DNA of 64,000 nt from JACVRW01 sp963835705. Lineage in GTDB: Bacteria; Actinomycetota; Thermoleophilia; Solirubrobacterales; Thermoleophilaceae. Location: positions 1 to 64,000 of the forward strand of contig CAWIGR010000013.1 in NCBI GenBank assembly GCA_963835705.1, given 5' to 3'. Positions within the stretch are counted from its first letter, which is position 1. Each line of letters starts with the position of its first letter. Below the pieces are notes generated by a model. It was not told the origin of the DNA. It searched no databases and saw nothing but the letters and a program-made list of their open reading frames with translations. Below, in pieces: positions 1 through 8,815 of this stretch. Both the position numbers and the translations under genes were made by a program.

Positions 1-77
1 GTTGGACCTTACGGGGCAGCCGCGACGGCTAGGCTCCAGGCCCGGAGCACCGGCCCCAAAGGCTCCCCAACCCGCAG

Positions 78-891
78 ATGCAGCCCATCCCCCAGCCCCG
101 AGCCCGCCTCGCCCCCGCCGCCGCGGCCGGCGTCCAGGACCGCGACCTGCTCGGCGTGCCGGTGGCGATGGTCGATTACGACCGCGCCATCGAGGTGATG
201 GACGGCCTGGTCGAGAGCCGCGATCCCGGCTACGTCTGCGTCGCGCCGGTTCACGCCCTGATCGAGGCCCGCCGCAGCCAGGACGATGGCCGACGCGCTG
301 CGCGGCTCGACGCTGGTGGTGCCCGACGGCATGCCGCTCGTCTGGGCCGCGAACCTGCTGGGCGAGGACCTGCGCGACCGCGTCTACGGCCCCGAGCTGA
401 TGCTCCGCTACAGCGACCGCTGCGCGGAGCGCGGGCACCGGGTCTGGCTGTACGGGGGCCGCGACCAGGGCACGCTCGTGCAGCTCGCCCTCTCCATGCG
501 CCAGCGCCACCCGGGCATCCAGATCGTGGGCGGCTACTCGCCCCCGTTCCGGCCGCTCACCGAGGAGGAGGAGAGCGCCGTGGTGACCCAGATCAACGAG
601 GCACGCCCGGACGTGCTCTGGGTCGGGATCGGCGTTCCGAAGCAGGAGAAGTGGATGGCGCGCATGCGCGACCGCCTGGAGGTGCCGGTGATGTGCGGCG
701 TGGGCGCGGCGTTCGACTTCCACGCCGGGCGCATCTCGATGGCGCCGCGCTGGATGCAGGAGCGCGGGCTCGAGTGGATCTACCGCATCGCCCAGGAGCC
801 GAGACGCCTGCTGCCGCGCTACCTCTACGCCAACCCTCTGTTCCTGGCCGCGTTCGCCCGGCAGTACCTCGCCGAGCGGCTCCGCTCGTAG
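78..891 (+). CDS. WecG/TagA/CpsF family glycosyltransferase, frameshifted near 285
   Basis: Transfers a nucleotide-activated amino sugar or similar residue onto a polyprenyl-diphosphate-linked sugar at the membrane, an early step in surface polymer synthesis. The N-terminal part (DLLGVPVAMVDYDRA, then VAPVHALIEARR) reads in the frame of position 78. The rest (LVVPDGMPLVW, GGRDQGT, VGIGVPKQEKW, CGVGAAFDFHAG) reads one frame over from about 286 to the stop at 891. Together they give one family-length protein, so a single 1-base indel near 275-290 is likely. The family Asp is present in VPDGMP; the position of the usual Asn of the T-x-N motif reads Pro (APVH). It sits 10 bases before the dehydrogenase gene. 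Family call is firm; the donor sugar cannot be told. Confidence 0.82.
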
Positions 892-901
892 ACTGCGGGC
901 C

Positions 902-2134
902 ATGACCAGCGTCGCTGTGGTGGGCCTCGGCCGCGTGGGCCTGCCGCTCGCTCTGTGTTTCGCCGACCGCGGGCTGGACGTGATCGGCGTCGAGCGCGAG
1001 CCGGCGGTACTCGAGCAGGTGGCAGCCGGGCGCATGCCGTTCCGGGAGACCGGCACGCAGGAGTTGCTCGAGCGCGTGGTCGGCGCGGGCAGCTTCGAGC
1101 GCACCCGCTCGGTGCAGGACGCCGCCCGCGCCGACCACATCGTCCTCACCCTCGGCACTCCCTCGCATGTGCACATCGAGATCGACATGTCGCAGATCCG
1201 GCGCGCGGTGGACGACCTGCTGCCGGTGCTGCGCGAGGGCCACTCGCTGATCCTCCGCTCGACCGTGGCGCCCGGCACCACGGACTGGGTGGCCGGCTAT
1301 ATCGAGCAGCGGCGCGGCTTTCGGGTGGGTGAGGACCTGTTCGTGTCGCACGTGCCGGAGCGGATCGCCGCGAACCACTTCGTCGAGGAGATCGCCACGC
1401 TGCCGTGCATCGTCGGCGGCGTGGGCGAGGGGTCCGGGACGCGAGCGGCCGAGCTGTTCGAGGTGTTCGGCACGGAGATCGTGCAGACGACCCCCACGCA
1501 GGCCGAGCTCGCCAAGATCTGGACGAACATCCTGCGCTACGCCCAGTTCGCGCTTCCCAACCTCCTGATGATGGAGGCCGAGCAGTACGGCGCGAACGTG
1601 TTCGAGGTGATCGACCTGATCAACCACGATTACCCCCGCGGCGGGATCGCGGCCCCCGGGCTGACCGGAGGCGCCTGCCTGCGCAAGGACTTCACCTTCT
1701 CCGAGGAGCGCTCGAGCGCGCCGGGCATGCTGCTGGCGGTCTCGCGCGTGCACGAGACCGTGCCGCTGTTCCTCGTCAAGGGGCTCGAGAGCCGCTTGGG
1801 CGGGTCGCTCCGCGACCGCAAGGTGGCCGTGCTGGGACTGACCTTCAAGCGGGACTCCGACGACGTGCGCGACTCGCTCTCCTACAAGCTCGTGCGCCTC
1901 CTGGAGCGCGAGCTCGCCCACGTGGCGCGCCACGACCCGCACGTCCCCTCCGATCCCTTCGAGACGGCCGTGGAGGGCGCCGACGCCGTGGTGGTGGCCA
2001 CCAACCACTCCTCCTTCGAGGACCTGCTCGATCGGCTGCCCGGCGGCGTCGTGCTGGTGGACCCCTGGAACGTCACCGGCTCCGGGCGGGTGTTCGGCAC
2101 GGTGCGGGAGCGGGCGGCGGTCGAGTCCGAGTGA
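902..2134 (+). CDS. UDP-glucose/UDP-ManNAc dehydrogenase family protein
   Basis: NAD-dependent four-electron oxidation of a UDP-sugar C6 alcohol to a uronic acid, supplying an acidic sugar to the glycan cluster. 410 residues, typical for the family. The N-terminal Rossmann motif GLGRVG lies at residues 8-13, the central domain contains the catalytic cysteine in GGACLRKD (Cys259), and the C-terminal domain contains the conserved FKRDSDDVRDS stretch. The reading frame is intact, unlike its neighbours on both sides. The stop overlaps the GTG start of the next gene (GTGA at 2131), so the two are translationally coupled. It is closer to WecC-like enzymes than to classical UDP-glucose dehydrogenase by overall feel, but substrate is inference. 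Confidence 0.85.
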   Translation: MTSVAVVGLGRVGLPLALCFADRGLDVIGVEREPAVLEQVAAGRMPFRETGTQELLERVVGAGSFERTRSVQDAARADHIVLTLGTPSHVHIEIDMSQIRRAVDDLLPVLREGHSLILRSTVAPGTTDWVAGYIEQRRGFRVGEDLFVSHVPERIAANHFVEEIATLPCIVGGVGEGSGTRAAELFEVFGTEIVQTTPTQAELAKIWTNILRYAQFALPNLLMMEAEQYGANVFEVIDLINHDYPRGGIAAPGLTGGACLRKDFTFSEERSSAPGMLLAVSRVHETVPLFLVKGLESRLGGSLRDRKVAVLGLTFKRDSDDVRDSLSYKLVRLLERELAHVARHDPHVPSDPFETAVEGADAVVVATNHSSFEDLLDRLPGGVVLVDPWNVTGSGRVFGTVRERAAVESE

Positions 2135-3102
2135 GCCGGGTCCTCGTAACGGGCGGGGCCGGCACGATCGGCGGCGCGGTCGTGAGGCGCCTTGTGGGCG
2201 ACCCGCGCTGGGAGGTGCGGGTGTCGGACCAGCGCGAGGCGCCCGTCGTGGATGCGCGAGGCGTGCGAGGTGCACACCGGCAACCTGCTGCTGCTCGACG
2301 AGGCGCGCCACGCGGTGGACGGCTGCTCGCACGTGATCCACCTCGCCGCGATCGTGGGCGGGATCGCGAACTTCCACAGGCTCCCGCACACGCTGCTGGA
2401 GGTGAACAACGGGCTCTACAACGCGGTCTTCCGGGCTGCTTTGGACGTGGAGGTGGAGCGGCTCGTGTACGTGTCCTCCTCGATGGTGTTCGAGCGGGCG
2501 TTCGAGTTCCCGACGCGCGAGTCGCATCTGGCCGCCTGCCCCGCTCCGCATTCCGCCTACGGGTTCTCCAAGCTGGCCGGCGAGGTGTACTGCCGCGCCC
2601 TGCACGACGAGCACGGCCTGCCGTACACGATCTGCCGGCCCTTCAACGCCTACGGGCCGGGCGAGATGCCGGAGGACGAGCCGGGGATCGCCCACATGGT
2701 CCCCGACCTGATCCGGAAGGTGCTGTCGGGGCGCGCCCGTTGCCGATCTTCGGGTCGGGGGCGCAGACCCGGACGCTCACGCACATCGACGACATCGCCG
2801 CGGGGATCGTGGTCGCCATGGGGCATCCGGCGGCGGTGAACGAGGACTTCAACGTGTCCGCTTCGGAGGAGCGCACGGTTGCCGAGATCGCCCGGGTGAT
2901 CTGGGAGGAGTGCGGCGAGGATCCGTCGGCCTTCGAGCTGGAGCACCTGCCCTCGTTCCAGGTCGACGTGCAGCGCCGCTGGCCTTCGGTCGAGAAGGCT
3001 CGGAGGATGCTCGGCTGGGAGGCGCAGATCGGGCTGCGCGAGGGGATCGCGGGCACGATCGAGTGGCTGCGCGAGCACGAGCTCGCCGCGCGCGGCCGGT
3101 GA
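2131..3102 (+). CDS. NAD-dependent epimerase/dehydratase (extended SDR), two frameshifts
   Basis: Nucleotide-sugar epimerase or dehydratase of the extended SDR family. It starts at GTG 2131 with the cofactor motif TGGAGTIGG. The frame is lost near 2250, continues in another frame (VHTGNLLLLDEARHAV, VYVSSSMVFERAFEF, HSAYGFSKLAGE with the YxxxK catalytic pair), and returns to the first frame near 2738 (PIFGSGAQTRTLTHIDDIA, FNVSASEERTVAEIA) to end at 3102. The two shifts compensate and no conserved segment is missing, so the ancestral gene was complete. Either the assembly has two indels or the gene is recently broken. It overlaps the upstream dehydrogenase by 4 bases. Specific substrate unknown. 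Confidence 0.75.
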   Translation: MSRVLVTGGAGTIGGAVVRRLVGDPRWEVRVSDQREAPVVDARGVRGAHRQPAAARRGAPRGGRLLARDPPRRDRGRDRELPQAPAHAAGGEQRALQRGLPGCFGRGGGAARVRVLLDGVRAGVRVPDARVASGRLPRSAFRLRVLQAGRRGVLPRPARRARPAVHDLPALQRLRAGRDAGGRAGDRPHGPRPDPEGAVGARPLPIFGSGAQTRTLTHIDDIAAGIVVAMGHPAAVNEDFNVSASEERTVAEIARVIWEECGEDPSAFELEHLPSFQVDVQRRWPSVEKARRMLGWEAQIGLREGIAGTIEWLREHELAARGR

Positions 3103-3127
3103 GGGGCGCGGGGCCACGGCGACGCCC

Positions 3128-4021
3128 GTGAGCGGCACCGCCTTCGTCACGCGGCGGCGGCGGCTTCGCCGGCCGCCACCTGCTCGCGCTGCTCCCGGAC
3201 GCGGTAGCCCCGCCGCGTGAGGAGCTCGATCTGCTCGACGCCGCCGCCGTGCGCGCCGCCGTGCGCGAGGCCGCGCCCGCGGTCGTGTTCCACCTCGCCG
3301 CGCTGGCGTCGGTGGGCCGGTCCTGGGAGGCGCCGGCGGAGACCCTCACCGAGAACGTGGCCATGACGGCTCACGTGCTCGAGGCGGTGCGCCTGGAGGC
3401 TCCGGAGGCGGCGGTCGTGGTGGTGGGATCGGGCGAGGTGTACGGGCCCCCGGCGCGGCTCCCGGTGGACGAGGACGCGCCGCTTCGCCCCCAGAACCCG
3501 TACGCGGTGTCGAAGGCCGCCTGCGACCTGCTCGCCGGGCAGTACGCCGACGCCTTCGGGATGCGGGTGGTGCGCATGCGGCCCTTCAACCACGCCGGCC
3601 CGGGGCAGTCGGACGACTACGTGGTCGGCACGCTCACGCGGCAGGTGGCCGAGGCGGAGGCGGCCGGCCGCGAGGAGGCCGTGCTCCGCACGGGCAACCC
3701 CGACTCGGCGCGCGACTTCACGGACGTCCGGGACGTGGTGCGGGCCTATGTGGCGGCCGCGGCCCTGCACGCCGGGGCGCTTCAACGTGGCGAGCGGCCG
3801 TGCCGTCAGCGTGCGCGACCTGATCGAGCTCGTGCGCGCCGCGGCCCGGCGTGCCCGTGCGGCACGAGATCGACGCGGGCAGGGTGCGCGCCCACGACGT
3901 GCCGGAGGTCCGCGGCTCGGCCGAGCGCCTGCGGGAGGCGACCGGGTGGCGTCCGGAGATCCCCCTGGAGCGGACCGTGGCGGACGCGCTCGACGATTGG
4001 CGCGAGCGGCTTCGCCGTTAG
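3128..4021 (+). CDS. GDP-mannose dehydratase/reductase-like SDR epimerase, three frameshifts
   Basis: Second extended SDR enzyme, resembling GDP-4-dehydro-6-deoxy-mannose reductases. The likely start is GTG 3128 (VSGTAFVT). An extra base near 3152 shifts into the frame of the body, which carries the glycine-rich GGGGFAGRH, VVVGSGEVYG, the YAVSK catalytic motif and MRPFNHAGPGQ. A second shift near 3778 leads into FNVASGRAVSVRDLIELV. A third near 3848 leads to VPVRHEIDAGRVRAHDVPE and the stop TAG at 4019-4021. All family landmarks survive in order, so the protein is complete at the domain level. It follows the previous epimerase by 25 bases in the same direction. Confidence 0.72.
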
Positions 4022-4060
4022 CGGTGCTCGAGTCGCCGGACGCGGCGGCGGCTCGTGCGC

Positions 4061-4472
4061 CTACGCGCCCGGAGATGCGCGGTCGATCTCGATCCCGATC
4101 ACGCCCGCCACGCGCCCGATGTCCGCGTCGTGAGCGAGCAGCGTCGCGTTTCGGCGCCAGGCGACCGCAGCGATCATGCAGTCCACCATTCCGCGGGGCG
4201 TGACGCCGGCCGCGCGGCAGCGGCGGTAGATACGGGCGGCGCCCTCGAAGTCCGACACGGTGTCGAAGCCGAGCAGCTCGAAGCGCAGCAGCAGCCGGCG
4301 CAGATCGGTCTCCCGGCGCTCGTCCCGCGCGCCGGCCAGCACCTCCATGATGACGGGCTCGGTGACCGCGACCGGGGCGTCATTCCCGATCAGCTCCGTG
4401 AGGCGGCGTTCGACCGTCGCTCCCGGTACCGCGGTCGTACTCGACCCACGCGGAGGTGTCGGCGAGGATCAT
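4061..4472 (-). CDS. VapC-type PIN-domain toxin, frameshifted near 4430
   Basis: PIN-domain ribonuclease of a type II toxin-antitoxin pair; this family cleaves RNA with Mg2+ held by acidic residues. The start ATG at 4472 gives MILADTSAWVEYDR, with the first metal-binding Asp at residue 5. One base shift near 4430 leads into the downstream frame, with the second acidic site in VIMEVLAGARDE and the last pair in MVDCMIAAVAW and LAHDADIG. As sequenced, translation would stop after about 30 residues, so this copy is non-functional unless the indel is an error. The start overlaps the antitoxin stop by 4 bases (ATGA), the usual vapBC layout. Confidence 0.75.
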
Positions 4473-4675
4473 GCGCGCGGAGGCATGTCGGCGGGCAGGT
4501 CGCCGATGGCGCGCGCCCCGCGCATCGCCAGCGCCTCTTCCCGCGTCATGGGTTGGCCCGCAAGGTGGCGCAAGGCAAAGTCGACGGCCGCCGTCTTGGT
4601 GTGGATGCCATAGCGGTCCATGACCACGCGGAGGTTGGCGCTATCGATCTCGATGTTGGTCCGCTCCTTGGCCAT
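4469..4675 (-). CDS. VapB-type antitoxin
   Basis: Small antitoxin expected to bind and neutralise the PIN toxin encoded just downstream and to repress its own promoter. From ATG 4675 it encodes 68 residues (MAKERTNIEIDSANL...), with an N-terminal ribbon-helix-helix-like segment and a C-terminal tail ending in DLPADMPPRA. A longer reading from 4690 would add five residues that do not look family-like, so I prefer 4675. The gene stop overlaps the toxin start. The pair sits between the sugar epimerase and a glycosyltransferase, interrupting the glycan cluster. Confidence 0.75.
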   Translation of the reverse strand: MAKERTNIEIDSANLRVVMDRYGIHTKTAAVDFALRHLAGQPMTREEALAMRGARAIGDLPADMPPRA

Positions 4676-4725
4676 ACACCAAGAATACACTGTTGATGTA
4701 CGTTACGTGTAAGCTCCACCGCTAC
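4676..4725 (-). promoter_or_regulatory. Probable vapBC promoter/operator region
   Basis: The 50 bases upstream of vapB are clearly richer in A/T than the surroundings and contain short inverted arms TACAC (4685-4689) and GTGTA (4708-4712). VapBC complexes usually bind inverted repeats here. No clear -10/-35 pair could be fixed, so the role is inferred from position. Confidence 0.3.
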
Positions 4726-5860
4726 ACGCCTGCCCGCTCGTAGAGCGCGAGCAGGTCGCGCATGTAGCGCTCCTCCGAGTGGTGCTCGCGGGCCCGGGCC
4801 AGCAGCGCCTCGCCCTCCTCGCGTCGGCGGTCGGGGTCCTCCCAAAGCGCGCGCATGCGGTCGGCCATCGCGGCGGCGTCGCCGCGCGGCACGCAGCGCT
4901 CGGCTCCGATCAGCTCCGGGACACCGCCGCTCCGGGTGGCCACCACGGGCACGCCCGGCGCCCATCGCCTCGAGCACCGAGAAGGGCGAGAACTCGTGGC
5001 AGCGCGAGCTCAGCACGAGCATCGCGGCGCCCGCCAGCAGGCCGGGCATCTCGGCGCGGGGCACGCGGCCGAGCATCTCGACCGGCGCGCCGCGCTCCTG
5101 GGCCAGGCCGGCCAGCTCGGTCGCCGCCGGACCGTCGCCCGCGATGCGCAGCGGCACGCTCGACTGTGCGGCGGCCTCGATCGCCGTGTCGAGCCCCTTC
5201 TCCGGCGCGAGCCGGGTCGCCGCCAGCGCGTAGCGGCCCTCGTGCGCGCGCGGAGCCCGAGGCGAGCTCGGCTGCCGGCAGGTAGTGCGGAAGCACGTCG
5301 AGCCGCTCGCGTGGCACGCCGAGCAGCGCAAGCTGCCCCGCCGCCCAGCGGCTGGGCGTCGCGAATCGGGCGACCGACTCGAACACCAGCGGCTGGTGCG
5401 CGGCGAGCCCGGCGGCGTACACGGCAGCCTCGGGCAGCGAGCCGCGGCAGTTGAGGGCGAGGCCGGGCAGCGTGTTGCGCCCGCGGCAGCGAAAGCAGGG
5501 GCCGCCGTCGCGCGCGGCCACGCCGATGGCGCAGAAGAGGCGGGCGTTGTGCAGGTGGAGGATCACGCGCGCGCCGGCCGAGCGGGCCGCCGCCAGGCCG
5601 CGCGGGCCGATCAGCGGCTGCATGTTGTGGGCGTGCACCACGTCGGCCCCGAGCTCGCGCACGGCGTCGGCCACGTCGGCGGGTTCGGCGCCGCCGCGCA
5701 GCATCGCGGTGGCCGCCTGGGCGCGGCCCGCTTCGTCCGAGCGCCGCTCGAACAGGCGGTGCTCGATCCCGGCGTTCGCGAGCGCCCGCAGCTGGAGCTC
5801 CACCGAGCGCTCCTCGCCTCCCTCGACGCGGTAGCGGTTGTGCAGCAGGAGCACGCGCAT
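4722..5860 (-). CDS. Family 4 glycosyltransferase, two frameshifts
   Basis: GT-B fold glycosyltransferase that would add a sugar from a nucleotide donor to the growing glycan in the cytoplasm. It starts at ATG 5860 (MRVLLLHNRYRVEGGEE), with the N-terminal acceptor domain containing DVVHAHNMQPL and a Cys-rich CFRCRGRN segment common in such enzymes. The frame changes near 5258 into the donor domain (ALAATRLAPEKGLDTAI, LRIAGDGPA, FSPFSVLEAMGAG). It changes again near 4955 into VVATRSGGVPELI and runs to the stop at 4722. The E-x7-E donor-site region falls across the second shift. The gene is transcribed opposite to its cluster neighbours and is divergent from the GT2 gene at 5886. Confidence 0.75.
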
Positions 5861-5885
5861 GAGCCGGGCTACGCTATCGGCCCCG

Positions 5886-6758
5886 ATGGACCCGCCCGTG
5901 GTGTCAGTCGTGGTCCCCACGCGCGGCCGGGCGGCGTACCTCGAGGTGACGCTCGACTCGCTGCTCGCCCAGCGCACCGAGGCCTCGTACGAGATCGTCG
6001 TCGTGGACGACGGCGCGCCGGACGCGACCGCCGCCGTGGTCGCGGCGCGGCCGGCCGTCCGCTACGTCGCGCACGGCGAGGCACGCGGGCTCAACGCGGC
6101 TCGCAACACAGGGCTACGGGAGAGCCACGCGGATCTGATCGCGTTCGTCGACGACGACGTGCTGGTGCCGCCCGGCTGGCTCGACGCGCTCGTCGAAGGC
6201 TCGCGGCGGCATGCTTCGACTGAGGCCTTCGGGGGGCCGATCCGCGCCCGCTTCGAGGGGCGCACGCCACGCGGCTGCGGGCGGGAGGAGCCGCCGATCA
6301 CGACGCTCGACCTCGGGACCGAGGATCGCGAGGCCTCGCGAGCATGGGGCGCGAACTTCGCGGTGCGCCGCGCGGCGGTGGAGCGGGTCGGGGAGTTCGA
6401 CGAGCGCATCGTGCGCCCGCACGGCGACGAGGAGGAATGGCTCGAGCGGCTCCGCGCCGCCGGTGGGACGATCGTGTACCTGGCGCACGCCGGGCTCGAC
6501 CACCGGCGCACGGCGGAGGACGCGCGGCTCGGTCCGCTGGCCCGCGCCGCCTACGCGCGCGGGCGCGCCGCCCGGGCGAGCGACCGGCGCCGCGAGCGGG
6601 CGCCGTCGCTCGGGCGCGAGCTGCGCGTACTGGGCGGATGCGTGTGGCACACGGCGCGCCGGGGCTGTCCGCAGGGGCTGATCATGGGCGCCCATTCGGC
6701 CGGCCGGGTGGCGGAGGCGCTGCGACCGCTGCCCGCGCTGCGGCCGGACCCGCGATGA
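5886..6758 (+). CDS. Family 2 glycosyltransferase
   Basis: GT-A fold inverting glycosyltransferase, 290 residues. From ATG 5886 the protein begins MDPPVVSVVVPTRGRA, has the nucleotide-binding IVVVDDGAPD and ends its first half with the metal-binding DDD in LIAFVDDDVLVPPGW. Later blocks include WGANFAVRRAAVERVGEFDE and the catalytic-base type acidic run DEEEWLERLR. The first methionine available in frame lies upstream at 5838, but that part overlaps the divergent gene and is not family-like, so 5886 is chosen. The stop overlaps the next start (ATGA at 6755), indicating an operon with the next three genes. Confidence 0.85.
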   Translation: MDPPVVSVVVPTRGRAAYLEVTLDSLLAQRTEASYEIVVVDDGAPDATAAVVAARPAVRYVAHGEARGLNAARNTGLRESHADLIAFVDDDVLVPPGWLDALVEGSRRHASTEAFGGPIRARFEGRTPRGCGREEPPITTLDLGTEDREASRAWGANFAVRRAAVERVGEFDERIVRPHGDEEEWLERLRAAGGTIVYLAHAGLDHRRTAEDARLGPLARAAYARGRAARASDRRRERAPSLGRELRVLGGCVWHTARRGCPQGLIMGAHSAGRVAEALRPLPALRPDPR

Positions 6759-7664
6759 CCGACGACCTGTTCTCTGGGGATGCAGGCGACGTCACTCACC
6801 CGCTGCGGCGCGCGAAGCGCACGGTGGGGGACATGGCGTTCTCGGCGGTGGACCTCGCGCTGCTGACGGGCCCGCGGGTGGACCGCCTCGCGCGGACGCA
6901 GCCGAGGCGACGGGTGCTGGTGGCGAGCGTGTACCGGCCGGGATCGCTCCTGGCCCGCGCAATGCCCCGCTTGCACTCGCGGCGCCACGACGTGACCTTC
7001 GCGCTGGGCGCCTTGGGGGGCGCGGAGCCGGAGCTGGAGGAGCACACGGTCGCGAAGGGACTCGGCGCGGGGAAGTTCGGGAATCTGAACCGGGTGCTGG
7101 CAGCGCCGCGGCCGGAGCGGATCGGAGGCCGGGACCGCCACCCGCAGCGGATCGGAGGCCGAAGCCGCCGCAGGCCTCGACTTCGATTGGATCCTCGCCG
7201 TCGACGACGACCTTCTCCTCCCCGTCCGTTTCCTCGACCGCTTCGTCGCCCTCTGCGAGCGCTTCTCGCTCGACCTCGCCCAGCCGGCGCAGACTCAGCG
7301 CAGCCATTCCGCCTGGCGCGTTACGCGGCGGCGGCCCGCCTCGCTCGTGCGCGAGACCCGGTTCGTGGAGATCGGGCCGGTCACCGCGTTCGGGCGCCGC
7401 GCCGCGGCCGAGCTGCTGCCGTTCCCTGAGCTCCGCTTCGGCTGGGGGCTCGACCTGCACTGGGCCGCGCTCGCGGCTGAGCGCGGCTGGCGGCTCGGGA
7501 TCGTGGACGCGACTCCGGTGCGCCACGAGTCCGCCACGGTCGGCTCGGCGTACCCGCGCGCCGAGGCCGAGGCAGAGGCGGCCGACTTCCTCGCCTCGCG
7601 CCCCCATCTGCCCGCCTCTCGGGCCGGCGATGTGGTGGCCGTGCACCGGCGGGCGGGCCGCTGA
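6755..7664 (+). CDS. Glycosyltransferase-like protein of unknown family, frameshifted
   Basis: About 300 residues if one shift is repaired. The N-terminal part (MTDDLFSGDAGDV, then RRVLVASVYRPGSLLARAMPRL) reads from ATG 6755. Somewhere between 7105 and 7165 the frame changes and the rest reads DFDWILAVDDDLLLPVRFLD, SLVRETRFVEIGPVTAFGR, FGWGLDLHWAALAAERGW to the stop at 7664. The VDDDLLLP block resembles the DxD metal site of GT-A enzymes and RFGWGLDLHW resembles their acceptor-side motifs, but I do not recognise an established family. The shift falls in a stretch that carries a 16-base direct repeat. It is coupled by overlapping stop/start codons to the genes on either side, so a role in the same glycan pathway is inferred. 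Confidence 0.6.
7116..7161 (+). repeat. 16-base direct repeat, 30-base period
   Basis: AGCGGATCGGAGGCCG occurs at 7116-7131 and again at 7146-7161. It lies exactly where the reading frame of the surrounding gene is lost. A 30-base duplication would not itself shift the frame, but it marks the place as locally rearranged or hard to assemble. Confidence 0.75.
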
Positions 7665-8815
7665 TGCGACTGCTGTTCCTCTGCCCGGACATGCACCGGG
7701 GCGGGGCCGAGCGCCAGTGGGCCACGCTCATCCCCGCGCTGGCGCGGCGAGGGGCCGAGGTGCGGCTCGTCTCTCTGTACGACGAAGGGCCGCTGTTCCA
7801 CGAGGTGCGAGCGGCCGGCGTCGCGGCGGAGTGCCTGGGCCTGCGCGGGCCGAGCGATCCGCGCGGCCTCCGCCGCGCCCTCGCCGAGGCGCGCGGGCGC
7901 CCCGGCGCGGTGGTGTCGCGGACCGTCACCCCCCAGCTCGTCGGGCAGGCGATCGCCCGGCGCGCCGATGCCGTGCATGTCTTCAACGAGCACACGCCGC
8001 TCACCGCGGAGGGGGAGCTGCTCGCGATGCGCCCGCGGCAGCGGTTGCTCACCCGGCTCGTGGCGCCCCACGTGGACCGGGTGATCCAGGTGAGCGAACG
8101 GCAGGCGGAACCGCTCACGCGGCTGGGTTACAAGCGCGACCGGATCGTGACGGTTCCGAACGGCGTGTTCGCGGGAGAGGTGAATCCGGGCGCCGGTCGG
8201 GCCGCGATGCGCGCGTCGCTCGGCCTGGAGGACCGAGATTTCGCGGTGCTGTGCGTCGCGAACCTCCGGCGCGAGAAGGGGGTGGACGCGTTCGCGGAGG
8301 CGGTGGCCCGGGCGCGGGCGATGGGCGCGCGGAGCGGAAGCGGCCGGGGCGAGGGGCCGCCGGCCGACGGAGCGCGAAGGCTCCGCGGGTTCGTCGCGGG
8401 CGACGGGCCGGAGCGGGAGCGCCTCGAGCGGCTTGTGGCCGGGCTCGACGGGGTGGAGCTGCTCGGCTCTCGCGGCGATGTGGCCGACCTGGTGGCCGCC
8501 TGCGACGCGGTCGCCCTCCTCAGCGAGGCCGAGGCCCTGCCCATGAGCATCCTCGAGGCGATGGCCCTGGGCCGGCCGGTGGTGACCACCGACGTCGGCG
8601 GCGCGGGCGAGGCGGTGGCCGACGGAGAGACGGGGATCGTGGTACCGCCGGGCGACACCGCAGCCGCTGCAGCCGCGCTGGCGGCGCTGGCCGCCGACCC
8701 CGAGCGGGCGCGGGAAATGGGCGAGCGGGGACGGACCCGCCAGCGCGAGCACTTCGACGGCGAAGCGATGGTGGAGGGCTACTGGCGCGCGCTCGAGGAG
8801 GTGGCGACGCGGTGA
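7664..8815 (+). CDS. Family 4 glycosyltransferase
   Basis: GT-B retaining glycosyltransferase, 383 residues, frame intact. N-terminal MRLLFLCPDMHRGGAERQW is the typical GT4 opening with the glycine-rich loop. The donor domain holds VPNGVF, VANLRREKGVD, FVAGDGPERERLE and the donor-binding SEAEALPMSILEAMALG with its E-x7-E spacing. Residues about 220-242 (ARSGSGRGEGPPADGARR) form a low-complexity insertion between the lysine-containing strand and the AGDGP strand, which is unusual. The start overlaps the previous stop by one base, and the stop overlaps the next GTG (GTGA at 8812). Confidence 0.88.
   Translation: MRLLFLCPDMHRGGAERQWATLIPALARRGAEVRLVSLYDEGPLFHEVRAAGVAAECLGLRGPSDPRGLRRALAEARGRPGAVVSRTVTPQLVGQAIARRADAVHVFNEHTPLTAEGELLAMRPRQRLLTRLVAPHVDRVIQVSERQAEPLTRLGYKRDRIVTVPNGVFAGEVNPGAGRAAMRASLGLEDRDFAVLCVANLRREKGVDAFAEAVARARAMGARSGSGRGEGPPADGARRLRGFVAGDGPERERLERLVAGLDGVELLGSRGDVADLVAACDAVALLSEAEALPMSILEAMALGRPVVTTDVGGAGEAVADGETGIVVPPGDTAAAAAALAALAADPERAREMGERGRTRQREHFDGEAMVEGYWRALEEVATR

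Noticed and set aside
593..2695. Long minus-strand open frame (700 codons) across the dehydrogenase and epimerase
   Set aside because: Antisense shadow in GC-rich DNA; His/Arg/Val-rich composition without any domain, while the plus strand carries clear conserved motifs.
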